Below, piece by piece: positions 44,209 to 52,135 of a stretch of 64,000 bases of DNA (position 1 is the stretch's first letter; the number at the start of each line of letters is the position of its first letter). A program made the translations under genes and the position numbers. The notes below the pieces were generated by a model. That model did no database searches. It worked only from the letters and a program-made list of their open reading frames with translations, and was not told the DNA's origin. Where the stretch lies: the NCBI RefSeq assembly GCF_034044635.1, contig NZ_JAXCLX010000002.1:186001-250000 (forward strand), given 5' to 3'. The DNA is from Dongia rigui (lineage in GTDB: Bacteria; Pseudomonadota; Alphaproteobacteria; Dongiales; Dongiaceae).

Positions 44209-45360
44209 ATGGTCAAGAAACGTCGATACGAGCAATTCGGCCAGTGCCGTCTGACCCTGCACCCGGATGCAGCCGGCATCGCCGCCCTGCGCCGGTCCTT
44301 GGACGCCTATCGCGAACTGCTTCTTTGGCTTGATGAAGCCGTGCCGGCGGATCAATCGGCCGACCTCGTGGCGCTTCATCGCCAGTATTACGAATCCGCC
44401 CGCGCGCGCTCACATCTGCCGGCGCAGGCGGTGGTGTTGACGTTAAAGGATTGGGCGCAGCGGCGGCGTGGCTTGAACGTCGAGGGCATGCCCTTCGACG
44501 AAAAGCTGTTCTCCGTGCGGGACATCCAGTCGCTGTCGTTAGCGACAGTCGACGGCAGGATCAGCGTGCCCTTTGCGCTGACCGACTACAGCGAGGTTTG
44601 GCATGGCAGTGCGCCGGCAAGACTGGTCGAGCGCGGCGGCCGCTTCGAGTTCCTGATTTCCGCCGAGTTGGCTTTTGTTGAAACCGCCTTGAAGGAGAAG
44701 ACCATGGCAACGGAAAACGCTCTCAGCAGGATCGGCCGCGTGATCTCTGGCATGACGCATGCCGCCATCTCGGCCGCTGAGCAGAGCAACCCGCAGGCAG
44801 TGATGGAACAAGCGGTCCGCGAGATCGACTCGGCCGCTGACGAAGTTCGTGTCGAACTCGGCAAGGCTCTCGCCGAACAGCACCGGGTCGATGCCCGGCG
44901 CAAAGAACTGCTGCGCGAACGCGACGAACTCGACGAGAAGCTAAAGCTCGCTGTGGCACAAGGCCGGGACGATCTGGCCGAAAGCGGTATTGCGCGCCAA
45001 CTCGATATCGAAGCGCAGGCGGCGGTGCTTGACCGCTTGCTCGATGATGTCGCCGACCGCATCGCTCAGCTCAATCAGTCCCTGGACGCCGTGAATGCCA
45101 GCCGCCGCGAGGCCGAGGAGCGCCTGAAGGAAATGCTGAAATCACAGCAGGCGACGGCGCATGAGACAGCCGCGTCGGCAGGCGGCAAGATCAGTGTTGC
45201 GCGCAAAGTCGAGCGGGCCGAGGCCGTCATCTCGCGCGTGAGCGGGGTCCCCGGCGGCCCCGCATATGAGCAGGCCAAGGCTATCGACGAACTCAATCGG
45301 CTCGCACGCCAGCAGGCGATCCAGGACCGTCTTGCTCAGTTGAAGTCACGCAAGAATTGA
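44209..45360 (+). CDS. TnpB-like N-terminal domain fused to PspA/IM30
   Basis: A 383-residue ORF. Residues 1-160 resemble the N-terminal (REC/WED) part of IS605-type TnpB proteins: ALHRQYYESARARSHLPAQA, FDEKLFSVRDIQSLSLATVDG-RISVPF, and ARLVERGGRFEFLISAEL. The RuvC nuclease part is absent. Residues 166-383 are a coiled-coil PspA protein (NALSRIGRVISGM...AVMEQAVREID), which protects the inner membrane under stress. AAGGAG six bases before the internal ATG 44704 should give a 218-residue PspA alone. The upstream start has no clear Shine-Dalgarno. Two products are likely. Confidence 0.72.
   Translation: MVKKRRYEQFGQCRLTLHPDAAGIAALRRSLDAYRELLLWLDEAVPADQSADLVALHRQYYESARARSHLPAQAVVLTLKDWAQRRRGLNVEGMPFDEKLFSVRDIQSLSLATVDGRISVPFALTDYSEVWHGSAPARLVERGGRFEFLISAELAFVETALKEKTMATENALSRIGRVISGMTHAAISAAEQSNPQAVMEQAVREIDSAADEVRVELGKALAEQHRVDARRKELLRERDELDEKLKLAVAQGRDDLAESGIARQLDIEAQAAVLDRLLDDVADRIAQLNQSLDAVNASRREAEERLKEMLKSQQATAHETAASAGGKISVARKVERAEAVISRVSGVPGGPAYEQAKAIDELNRLARQQAIQDRLAQLKSRKN
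44704..45360 (+). CDS. pspA: PspA/IM30 from internal start
   Basis: Alternative product of the fusion ORF. AAGGAG at 44692-44697 lies six bases before ATG 44704, the best ribosome binding site in the region, and the predicted 218 residues match a normal PspA length. The protein is almost wholly helical and highly charged. YqiJ-like and flotillin genes follow with the same orientation, a known gene partnership in membrane-stress operons. Confidence 0.65.
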   Translation: MATENALSRIGRVISGMTHAAISAAEQSNPQAVMEQAVREIDSAADEVRVELGKALAEQHRVDARRKELLRERDELDEKLKLAVAQGRDDLAESGIARQLDIEAQAAVLDRLLDDVADRIAQLNQSLDAVNASRREAEERLKEMLKSQQATAHETAASAGGKISVARKVERAEAVISRVSGVPGGPAYEQAKAIDELNRLARQQAIQDRLAQLKSRKN

Positions 45361-45394
45361 CGTTGGGCCTCTCGGCCCGAAGAAAGGTGATGAC

Positions 45395-46108
45395 GTGAAC
45401 GACGGATCTGTTCTGGAGTTCATCTCCGGCGCTGGTACGCGGCCCTTTGCAATCGCCGGCATGATTCTGCTTGGCTTGCTGGCGATCGAGGTCATCAGCA
45501 TGTTTATGGGCGTGTCGCTGTCGGCGAAGATCGATGCCATGTTCGATTTCGATGCGCCGGATGTGCCCGACCTCGATCACGGAGGTATCGCTGCCGGCGG
45601 CCTCGACGCCCATGGCATCGAAGGCGGCATGTTCGGGACGGCCTGGGACTGGCTCAATGCCGGCCGCGTGCCGCTGTTGGTCTGGATCATGGGCTGGCTC
45701 GGCACGTTTGCTGCCTTTGGCTATCTCGCCCAGGCTTTAGCTCATCTTGTCATCGGCTTTCTGCCGGCATGGATCGTAGCCTTTCCCGCCGCGGTTGCTG
45801 CGGTGCCGGTGACGCGCAACGTGAGCCGTTTTATCGGCTATGTCGTGCCGCGTGACGAAAGCTATGCCGTGACGGCGGATGATCTGGTCGGTCTGACGGG
45901 CGTCGTCGCTTTAGGCCCCGTCACAGCCGAGAATATTGGCCGCGTGACGGTGCGCGATGCGCACGGCAACAAGCATTTTCCCTGGGTGCGTTCGGCCGCG
46001 TCCGATGTCGAAATCGCCATCGGCGCGACCGTTTTGCTCACTGAGCGGCGCGGCACCGAATACATCGCCATTCCGGCGGATCCCAAGCTTGTCGCCGGAA
46101 AACGCTAG
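45395..46108 (+). CDS. yqiJ: YqiJ/NfeD-like inner-membrane protein
   Basis: A 237-residue protein starting at GTG 45395 after AAAGGTGATG. It has hydrophobic segments at about 17-39, 85-106 and 108-135, and a C-terminal OB-fold (about 155-230: DLVGLTGVVALGPVTAENIGRVTVRDAHGN). This is the NfeD/YqiJ pattern. Such proteins pair with flotillins in membrane microdomains, and the flotillin gene follows directly, so a joint role with PspA and YqiK in membrane integrity is likely. Confidence 0.8.
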   Translation: MNDGSVLEFISGAGTRPFAIAGMILLGLLAIEVISMFMGVSLSAKIDAMFDFDAPDVPDLDHGGIAAGGLDAHGIEGGMFGTAWDWLNAGRVPLLVWIMGWLGTFAAFGYLAQALAHLVIGFLPAWIVAFPAAVAAVPVTRNVSRFIGYVVPRDESYAVTADDLVGLTGVVALGPVTAENIGRVTVRDAHGNKHFPWVRSAASDVEIAIGATVLLTERRGTEYIAIPADPKLVAGKR

Positions 46109-46182
46109 TCCACTTGCACAGTTTGATATGCCGTCGCCCAGTCTGATGGTCAGCTGTCGCGCAGCATAAGGAGGGAGCTGAA

Positions 46183-47904
46183 ATGATTGATCTGGTGATT
46201 GCTGTTGCCTTGCCGGCTTTGATCGGCCTGGTCGCCATCCTGGCGATCGGCCTGGTGATTGCAAGGCTCTATGCACGCGCCGAAAAGGACCGATCCTATG
46301 TCCGCACGGGGCTTGGCGGGCAGAAGGTCGTGCTGGACGGTGGCTCCATCGTGCTGCCGGTCTTCCAGTCCATCCGCTGGGTCAATCTGCAGACATTGCG
46401 CCTCGACGTGCGGCGTGAAAATGCCGACGCCATGATCACCAAGGATCGCATGCGCGTCGACATTGGCGTCGAATTCTATGTCCGCGTAAAGCCGGACCAG
46501 CAGTCGATTGCGCTCGCGGCACAGACTTTGGGTGACCGCACCAACGATGCCGACGCCCTGCGTGAACTGGTCGAAGCAAAATTTGTCGACGCCCTTCGTT
46601 CAGTGGCGGCGACGATGGCGCTGGCCGACCTTCAGGAAAAGCGCGCCGACTTTGTGCGCCGCGTGCAGGAAACGGTGGCAAGCGATCTCGAGCTCAACGG
46701 TCTTGAACTCGAAAGTGCCTCGCTGACCAAGCTCGACCAGACGGACACCAAGTTCTTCAACCCGAACAACGCCTTCGACGCTGAAGGTCTGGCGGCGCTC
46801 ACCAAGATCACCGAAGCCAAGCGCCAAGAGCGGAACCTTACCGTGCGCGCGGCCGAAGTGGCTATTGCGCAGCAGGATCTAGAGGCGCGCCAGAAGACCC
46901 TCGACATTGACCGGCAGAAGAAGGAGGCCGAGCTGTCGCAGGAGCGGGACATCGTCAATAAGACGGCCGAAACCCGTGCGGCGGCCGCGCTGAAAGAAGC
47001 CGAAGCGCAGCGGGCCGAAGCCGAAGCCCGCATCACGACCCAGCAGGCGGTGGCGTTGCGTGAAGCGGAAGCAAAGCAGGCGCAGGAGCAGGCGCGCATT
47101 TCGGCCGAGCTCGCCATCCAGCAGCGCAAGATCGAAGCCGACCGCACCGCAGAGACACTTGCCATCGGCAAGAAGCGGGATATCGAGCTCGCCGACCAGG
47201 AACGCGCGATTGCCGTTGCCGATCGCAGCCGCGCTGAATCCGACGCCCGCGCCGAAGCCGAAAAGGCGCGCGCACTGGCCATCGCGGCAGAAGAATCGGT
47301 GACGACGGCGCAGCAGGTGGCGATCGCGGAACGCGAACGCCAGATTGCCGTGCTGGCTGCCCGTCAGGCCGCAGAACAGGAAGCGACCAAGGTCACGGTT
47401 CAGGCCCAGGCTGAGCGCAATGCGGCAGATGATCGTGCCGAAGCCGTGCGCACGTCGGCAAAAGCGGACTCGGACGCGGCCCTCATCCGGGCCGAAGCCC
47501 AGGCCAAGACTTATGCCGTCGAGGCGGAAGGCCAGCGTGCTATCAACGAAGCGCGCAACGCCCTATCCGCGGCGATGGTCGAACTTGAGGTGATGCGCGA
47601 ACGCTTGCGTATTATCCCGGTGGCAATTGCCGAGGCCGTGCGACCGCTTGAGAAAATCAGCGACGTGCGTATCGTCGACATGGGCGGCGGTCTGCCGGGC
47701 GGGCAGATTGCCGGCGAAAATGGCGGTGGCCGTATCGACAATTTGATGAGCCAACTGCTCGCCTACCGCGCCAATGCGCCGGTGATCGATCAGCTGCTTA
47801 AGGACGCCGGCTTCACGGAAGGCACCGACCTGGTAAACCGCCTCATGGTTGGTGCGCAGCCGGTCGCCAAAACGAATGGCAGCCAAGCGCCGGCGGCAGA
47901 GTAA
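46183..47904 (+). CDS. yqiK: Flotillin (YqiK-like)
   Basis: A 573-residue flotillin. An N-terminal membrane helix (about 5-28) is followed by an SPFH domain (about 45-210: KVVLDGGSIVLPVFQSI, DIGVEFYVRVKP, LNGLELESASLTKLDQTD). A long Ala/Glu/Gln-rich coiled coil runs from about 215 to 480, and a Gly-rich tail ends the protein. It scaffolds ordered membrane regions. AAGGAGGG precedes the ATG at good spacing. It is the last gene of the PspA-YqiJ-YqiK operon; a terminator follows. Confidence 0.88.
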   Translation: MIDLVIAVALPALIGLVAILAIGLVIARLYARAEKDRSYVRTGLGGQKVVLDGGSIVLPVFQSIRWVNLQTLRLDVRRENADAMITKDRMRVDIGVEFYVRVKPDQQSIALAAQTLGDRTNDADALRELVEAKFVDALRSVAATMALADLQEKRADFVRRVQETVASDLELNGLELESASLTKLDQTDTKFFNPNNAFDAEGLAALTKITEAKRQERNLTVRAAEVAIAQQDLEARQKTLDIDRQKKEAELSQERDIVNKTAETRAAAALKEAEAQRAEAEARITTQQAVALREAEAKQAQEQARISAELAIQQRKIEADRTAETLAIGKKRDIELADQERAIAVADRSRAESDARAEAEKARALAIAAEESVTTAQQVAIAERERQIAVLAARQAAEQEATKVTVQAQAERNAADDRAEAVRTSAKADSDAALIRAEAQAKTYAVEAEGQRAINEARNALSAAMVELEVMRERLRIIPVAIAEAVRPLEKISDVRIVDMGGGLPGGQIAGENGGGRIDNLMSQLLAYRANAPVIDQLLKDAGFTEGTDLVNRLMVGAQPVAKTNGSQAPAAE

Positions 47905-47924
47905 GCTGACCACGCGATTTAATT

Positions 47925-47958
47925 GCCGGGCCGGCTTCTTAGTCGGCCCGGTCTCTTT
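47925..47958 (+). terminator. Rho-independent terminator after yqiK
   Basis: CCGGGCCG (47926-47933) pairs with CGGCCCGG (47944-47951), followed by TCTCTTT. The structure overlaps the stop codon of the convergent DUF2889 gene. Confidence 0.7.
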
Positions 47959-48565
47959 CGCCATCAGCCGGCGGCTGATAGAACTGTGGCCAGTGGCTTC
48001 GCACGACGTCGCCGTCGCTGGCCAAGGCATGACAGGTGTCGATGAAGCCCGGCCTCTTGCCGGCTGTGGTATCCGCCGGCGGGCCGTCGCGCTTGGTAAT
48101 GCCGGCATCGCGCTTGGCCTTTTCGCGATAGCCGTAGATCGTCTGGAACGCGACCGTTCCCATCGCACGCAGCATTTCAACGTGGTGCGTGCAGCCATGG
48201 GTGCCACTGAACTGGTTGCGCAAGGTGCGCGACCAACCCTTTGCCACCGTGGCCCCTTTGAGAGCGTGGAAGGCCGGCGTGATATGGCCGCAGATCTCGA
48301 AGGGCGAGGCCGCGGTGACCACGGCGATATCCTGGACCGTGAAATGGTCATCAAGCGTCAGGCGGATGATCATGTCATGCACCGCCTCACCGGGTGCGAC
48401 CGTGCCGCGCCAGTCATTGGGGAAGGCGTAGTCCTTGGTATCGACCATGCGGCCTTCGATATCGAACAGCCCGTCGGCGCGGCGGAAACCACGAAAGTCA
48501 TAGCGGCGGGTATGCAGCGGCTCGCGCGCCGAGGGCTGCGGCAGGGATTTCAGCGGTTCAGCCAT
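47939..48565 (-). CDS. DUF2889 family protein
   Basis: A 208-residue protein from ATG 48565, which overlaps the end of the CNNM-type gene by eight bases. RRYDFRGFRRADGLFDIEGRM, PGEAVHDMIIRLTLDDHFTV and FSGTHGCTHHVEMLRAMGTVAFQT are the conserved blocks of DUF2889. The Cys/His cluster of the last one suggests a metal site. No reaction is known for the family. It is the last gene of the AroK-AroB-CNNM-DUF2889 run. Confidence 0.75.
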   Translation of the reverse strand: MAEPLKSLPQPSAREPLHTRRYDFRGFRRADGLFDIEGRMVDTKDYAFPNDWRGTVAPGEAVHDMIIRLTLDDHFTVQDIAVVTAASPFEICGHITPAFHALKGATVAKGWSRTLRNQFSGTHGCTHHVEMLRAMGTVAFQTIYGYREKAKRDAGITKRDGPPADTTAGKRPGFIDTCHALASDGDVVRSHWPQFYQPPADGERDRAD

Positions 48566-49883
48566 GTGCCCGCGCTCCACTGCGCTTTCCATTTGCTCCC
48601 GGCGCGGCGACAGGGGTGGCATCTGCCGGGGGTGTCACCTTGATGCGCGTCAACTGATTGCGCTGTCGCTCCAGGATCTCGAAGCGGAAACCGTGAAAAG
48701 CGAAGACCTGGCCGGCAAAGGGAATCTGCTGCGCTTCGTGGAGCACCAAGCCGGCGACGGTCGATGCTTCCTCATCCGGCAAACGCCAGCCATATTCGCG
48801 GTTGAGGTCGCGCAGTGTCACCGTGCCGTCCATTTCCAGGCTGCCATCCGCTTGCGGTGTCACGCCAGCCACCGCCACATCATGCTCGTCGGAAATATCG
48901 CCGACGATCTCCTCCAGAATATCTTCCAGTGTCACGATGCCCATGAGGGCGCCGTATTCGTCGACCACCAGCGCGAAATGCTCGCGCCGCTCGCGGAAAG
49001 CCTCCAACTGAGCGAGGAGGTTGGTCTGGTCGGGAATGAACCAGGGTGCTGCCGCCAGGCCGACGATATCGAGGCCGTCGAGTTTCCAATGATTGGCCTG
49101 CACCGCGCGCAGCAACGCCTTGGCATGCAGCACGCCGATGATGTTGTCGGCCTCGCCGCGATAGAGCGGCAACCGGGTGTGCGGACTTTGCAGTACCTCG
49201 GCCACCAATTGCTCGATCGGCTGGTCGGCGTCGATCATGGTCATGTTGCGGCGATGCACCATGATGTCGGATACCGGCACGTCCTCGAGGTCGAGGATTG
49301 AATGCAGCATCTGCCCGGCTTCGCGGATCTCTTCATCGGCCCCGGCATGGAGTGCAATGGCGCCGCGCAGTTCTTCAATGCGCTCTTCGTTGCCCAGTTC
49401 GTTGACGACCTTGATGCCGAAGAGACGCAGCAGGCCGCTGCAGATCATCTGTGTGAGATTCGTGATCGGGCTGGTCGCCCGGACCAGAAACAGCACCAGC
49501 GGCGCCAAGGTCAGGGCTGAGCGATCCGGATGGTTGATGGTGAAGGTCTTGGGCAGTACCTCGCCGATCACGAAGATGACGATGGTGGCAACGATGCCGG
49601 CATAGACCGAGCCGGCGGTACCGAAGAAACCGACGAAGATATGGGCTGAAAGAATGGCGATGAAGCTGTTGACGCAGGCATTGCCGAGCAGGATCGTGCC
49701 GATGACCTGCTCCATCCGGCCATGCAACTGCTTGACCAGGATCGCGCGCTTGAAGCCTTGCTCCGCCAGATTGAGCATGCGCGCCTTCGATGCCGCGGTG
49801 ATGGCCGTCTCGGATCCGGAGAAGAAGGCTGACCCCATGATCAGCAGGACCAGGACGCCCAGATTCAGCAGGACCAAATCCAT
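48558..49883 (-). CDS. CNNM/CorC (HlyC) family membrane protein
   Basis: A 441-residue protein with a DUF21 membrane domain (four hydrophobic segments in residues 1-190, SAFFSGSETAITAASKAR), a CBS pair (about 205-330: VPVSDIMVHRRNM, RLPLYRGEADNIIGVLHAK, VVDEYGALMGIVTLEDILEEI) and a C-terminal CorC_HlyC domain. Members are linked to magnesium export and cobalt resistance; the older haemolysin name is misleading. ATG 49883 is taken; a GTG nine bases upstream is possible. An open frame extends upstream over unrelated sequence. Confidence 0.84.
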   Translation of the reverse strand: MDLVLLNLGVLVLLIMGSAFFSGSETAITAASKARMLNLAEQGFKRAILVKQLHGRMEQVIGTILLGNACVNSFIAILSAHIFVGFFGTAGSVYAGIVATIVIFVIGEVLPKTFTINHPDRSALTLAPLVLFLVRATSPITNLTQMICSGLLRLFGIKVVNELGNEERIEELRGAIALHAGADEEIREAGQMLHSILDLEDVPVSDIMVHRRNMTMIDADQPIEQLVAEVLQSPHTRLPLYRGEADNIIGVLHAKALLRAVQANHWKLDGLDIVGLAAAPWFIPDQTNLLAQLEAFRERREHFALVVDEYGALMGIVTLEDILEEIVGDISDEHDVAVAGVTPQADGSLEMDGTVTLRDLNREYGWRLPDEEASTVAGLVLHEAQQIPFAGQVFAFHGFRFEILERQRNQLTRIKVTPPADATPVAAPGANGKRSGARAHG

Positions 49884-49945
49884 CTTCGTCACCCAATCAT
49901 CTGAGAATGTCCGGCCCGTCGGCGAAACCTGAAGGGCGTGGGTAT

Positions 49946-51091
49946 CTAGGCGGCGATGGCCGTTTCCAGCACCGCTGTGACTTGCGCAAGATCGACATAG
50001 GCGGGATGAAAGGATTTGCCGATGCCGCGCGCCAGCACGAAGCCGATGCGCCCATCCTTCACCTTCTTGTCGCGGCCCATATGTTCGACCAGGCGTTCGG
50101 CCGACCAGAAACGCCCCTGGACGGCACCCGGTGCCGTCGGCAGGCCGACGCTGGCAAGGTGGCGCTGGACACGTGCCGCATCTTCGGCCGGGCAAAGGCC
50201 CAGTGTCACGGAAAGGTCGAAGGCCATCATCATGCCGATCGCCACACCCTCGCCATGCAGAAGCTCGTCGGAGAATCCGCATTCGGCTTCCAGCGCATGG
50301 CCAAAGGTATGACCGAGATTGAGGAGGGCGCGCGCCCCGCTTTCGCGTTCGTCGGCGCCCACAATACGCGCCTTGGCGCGGCAAGAGACGGCAATGGCGT
50401 GGCGCCGCGCCGCTTCGTCGCCCTCGACGACATCCATTCCGTTGGCTTCGAGCCAGGTGAAGAGGTCCGGTTCGTCGATGAGGCCGTATTTGGCGACTTC
50501 GGCATAGCCGGCCAGCAGTTCGCGCCGGGGCAGAGTGTCGAGGGTCGCCGTATCAGCCAGCACCAGACGCGGCTGATAGAAGGCACCGACAAGGTTCTTG
50601 CCATGGGGCGTGTTGATGCCGGTCTTGCCACCGACCGAGGAATCGACCTGGGCCAGCAAGGTCGTCGGCACCTGGATGAAATCGATGCCGCGCAGCGTGA
50701 TGGCTGCCACGAACCCGGTAAGGTCACCGATGACGCCGCCACCCAGGGCAATCAGCGTCGTGCCACGCTCGATCTTCATGTCGAGCAGCAGGCCCGTCAG
50801 CCGTTCGACTTCAGCAAAGCTCTTGGTCGCTTCGCCGGCCGGCATGATGATGCTGTCGACCTTCACGCCGGCATGAGTCAGCGCATGCTCCAATGCCTCG
50901 AGATGCAGCTTTGCCACATTGGCATCGGTTATGATGATGACGTGTTTCTTGGCCAGGAGTGGCGGAATATAAGTACCGGCGGCGGCGATGAGGCCGCGTC
51001 CGATAAGAATGTCGTAGCTGCGCTCGCCTAGCTCGACACGCACCTTCTCCGGTTGCGACCGGTCGATTGAGCGCGAAACAGCCGCGGTCAT
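49946..51091 (-). CDS. aroB: 3-dehydroquinate synthase
   Basis: Second step of the shikimate pathway: cyclises DAHP to 3-dehydroquinate using NAD and a divalent metal. The 381-residue protein has IALGGGVIGDLTGFVAA, the metal and substrate block VDSSVGGKTGINTPHGKNL, the metal Glu in GYAEVAKYG, and metal histidines in LNLGHTFGHALE and LHGEGVAIGM. The ATG overlaps the stop of aroK (ATGA), the classic coupled pair. Confidence 0.94.
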   Translation of the reverse strand: MTAAVSRSIDRSQPEKVRVELGERSYDILIGRGLIAAAGTYIPPLLAKKHVIIITDANVAKLHLEALEHALTHAGVKVDSIIMPAGEATKSFAEVERLTGLLLDMKIERGTTLIALGGGVIGDLTGFVAAITLRGIDFIQVPTTLLAQVDSSVGGKTGINTPHGKNLVGAFYQPRLVLADTATLDTLPRRELLAGYAEVAKYGLIDEPDLFTWLEANGMDVVEGDEAARRHAIAVSCRAKARIVGADERESGARALLNLGHTFGHALEAECGFSDELLHGEGVAIGMMMAFDLSVTLGLCPAEDAARVQRHLASVGLPTAPGAVQGRFWSAERLVEHMGRDKKVKDGRIGFVLARGIGKSFHPAYVDLAQVTAVLETAIAA

Positions 51092-51753
51092 GACGCGTTG
51101 CCCTTGGCCTTGGCGAAATGATCGTGCAGCGCTTCCATGACGCGGCCGAGCGTCACTTCCGGCGGCCCATCGGCGCTGTCGACGATGATGTCGGCCTGTT
51201 CGTAGAACGGGTGACGCAGCTCGATCAGTTCGGCGAGCTTGGCGCGCGGGTCGACATTCTGCAGCAGCGGCCGGTCGTTGCGGCGCGAGACGCGTTTCAG
51301 CAGCAGATCGAGATCGGCGCGGATCCAGATGGAGAGGCCGCGCTCCTTGACCAGGGCCCGCGTGCTGGGGTCGACGAAGGCCCCGCCGCCGGTCGCCAGA
51401 ATATGGACCGGGTTGCCGAGCAGGCGCTGGATCACCCGGCGCTCGCCGTCGCGGAAGGCCTGTTCGCCATGACTGGCGAAGATGTCCGGGATCGAGCAAC
51501 CGGCCGCCGCTTCGATCTCGCGGTCGGCATCGACGAAGGGCAGGCCGAGATGGCTGGAGAGGCGCTTGCCGATGCAGCTTTTACCGGCGCCCATCAGGCC
51601 CACCAGCACAATCGGCCGGTCGATCTGGGCAAGGACACTTTGGCCAAAGGCGCGGTCAAGGGCGTGGTCCGACGCATCGCGCGAACCGGCGCGCGTCGGC
51701 GCGGCGGGGGAGCTGGCGCCGTGACCGGCGGTATCTTGGGTTGTTTCGACCAT
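51088..51753 (-). CDS. aroK: Shikimate kinase
   Basis: Phosphorylates shikimate. The P-loop GLMGAGKSCIGKRL, the shikimate-binding DADREIE and GGGAF, and the lid RNDRPLL are present. The protein has 221 residues because of a polar N-terminal extension of about 45 residues that is not part of the enzyme fold; an internal start cannot be ruled out. It is coupled to aroB. Confidence 0.92.
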   Translation of the reverse strand: MVETTQDTAGHGASSPAAPTRAGSRDASDHALDRAFGQSVLAQIDRPIVLVGLMGAGKSCIGKRLSSHLGLPFVDADREIEAAAGCSIPDIFASHGEQAFRDGERRVIQRLLGNPVHILATGGGAFVDPSTRALVKERGLSIWIRADLDLLLKRVSRRNDRPLLQNVDPRAKLAELIELRHPFYEQADIIVDSADGPPEVTLGRVMEALHDHFAKAKGNAS

Positions 51754-51991
51754 TTCTCGTGGGTATCAGGCACTTAAGGGGGCCGTCAAGGCCGGGGGCA
51801 GGCAGACAAGGTTATCTAAGGGGCGGGGGCGTCACGCCGAGTTGATGCCCGTTCGAGCCAAATCATGGTTAGTATTTGAACTAGCATTCGAATCCGGCGC
51901 TATGGCATGGTGAGGTCATTCCCGACCGCTACCCGCCGAAACGTTCGGCCGTAATGTGACGGGTCATGGTTAAGCAATTGATTTTCCAGAC

Positions 51992-52135
51992 ATGAGCAAG
52001 CCACTAATCAGCATCATCGGTGTTGTCGTCGTGATCCTCGTCGGCGGTGTCATCTTCCTTGGCACTTATAAGCTGCCGGCGCCGACCCAGCAGGTCGAAC
52101 TGCAGATCCCGAATGACCGGCTCTCCCTGCAATAA
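51992..52135 (+). CDS. Small membrane protein (47 aa)
   Basis: A 47-residue ORF, MSKPLISIIGVVVVILVGGV and onward, with a single hydrophobic helix at 5-24 followed by a short Pro/Gln-rich periplasmic-looking tail ending in LSLQ. Its 3' end overlaps the start of the next large exported-protein gene, so the two are probably translated together. The single strong helix, the good ATG and the coupling argue for a real gene. No family is recognised. Confidence 0.55.
   Translation: MSKPLISIIGVVVVILVGGVIFLGTYKLPAPTQQVELQIPNDRLSLQ

Noticed and set aside
44037-44333. Open frame overlapping the start of the TnpB-PspA fusion
   Set aside because: Runs out of frame into the fusion gene and shows no motif; the fusion frame is supported by homology.
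44001-45360. Complete IS605-type insertion sequence
   Set aside because: No TnpA gene, RuvC domain or element ends can be seen; only the N-terminal TnpB-like part is present.
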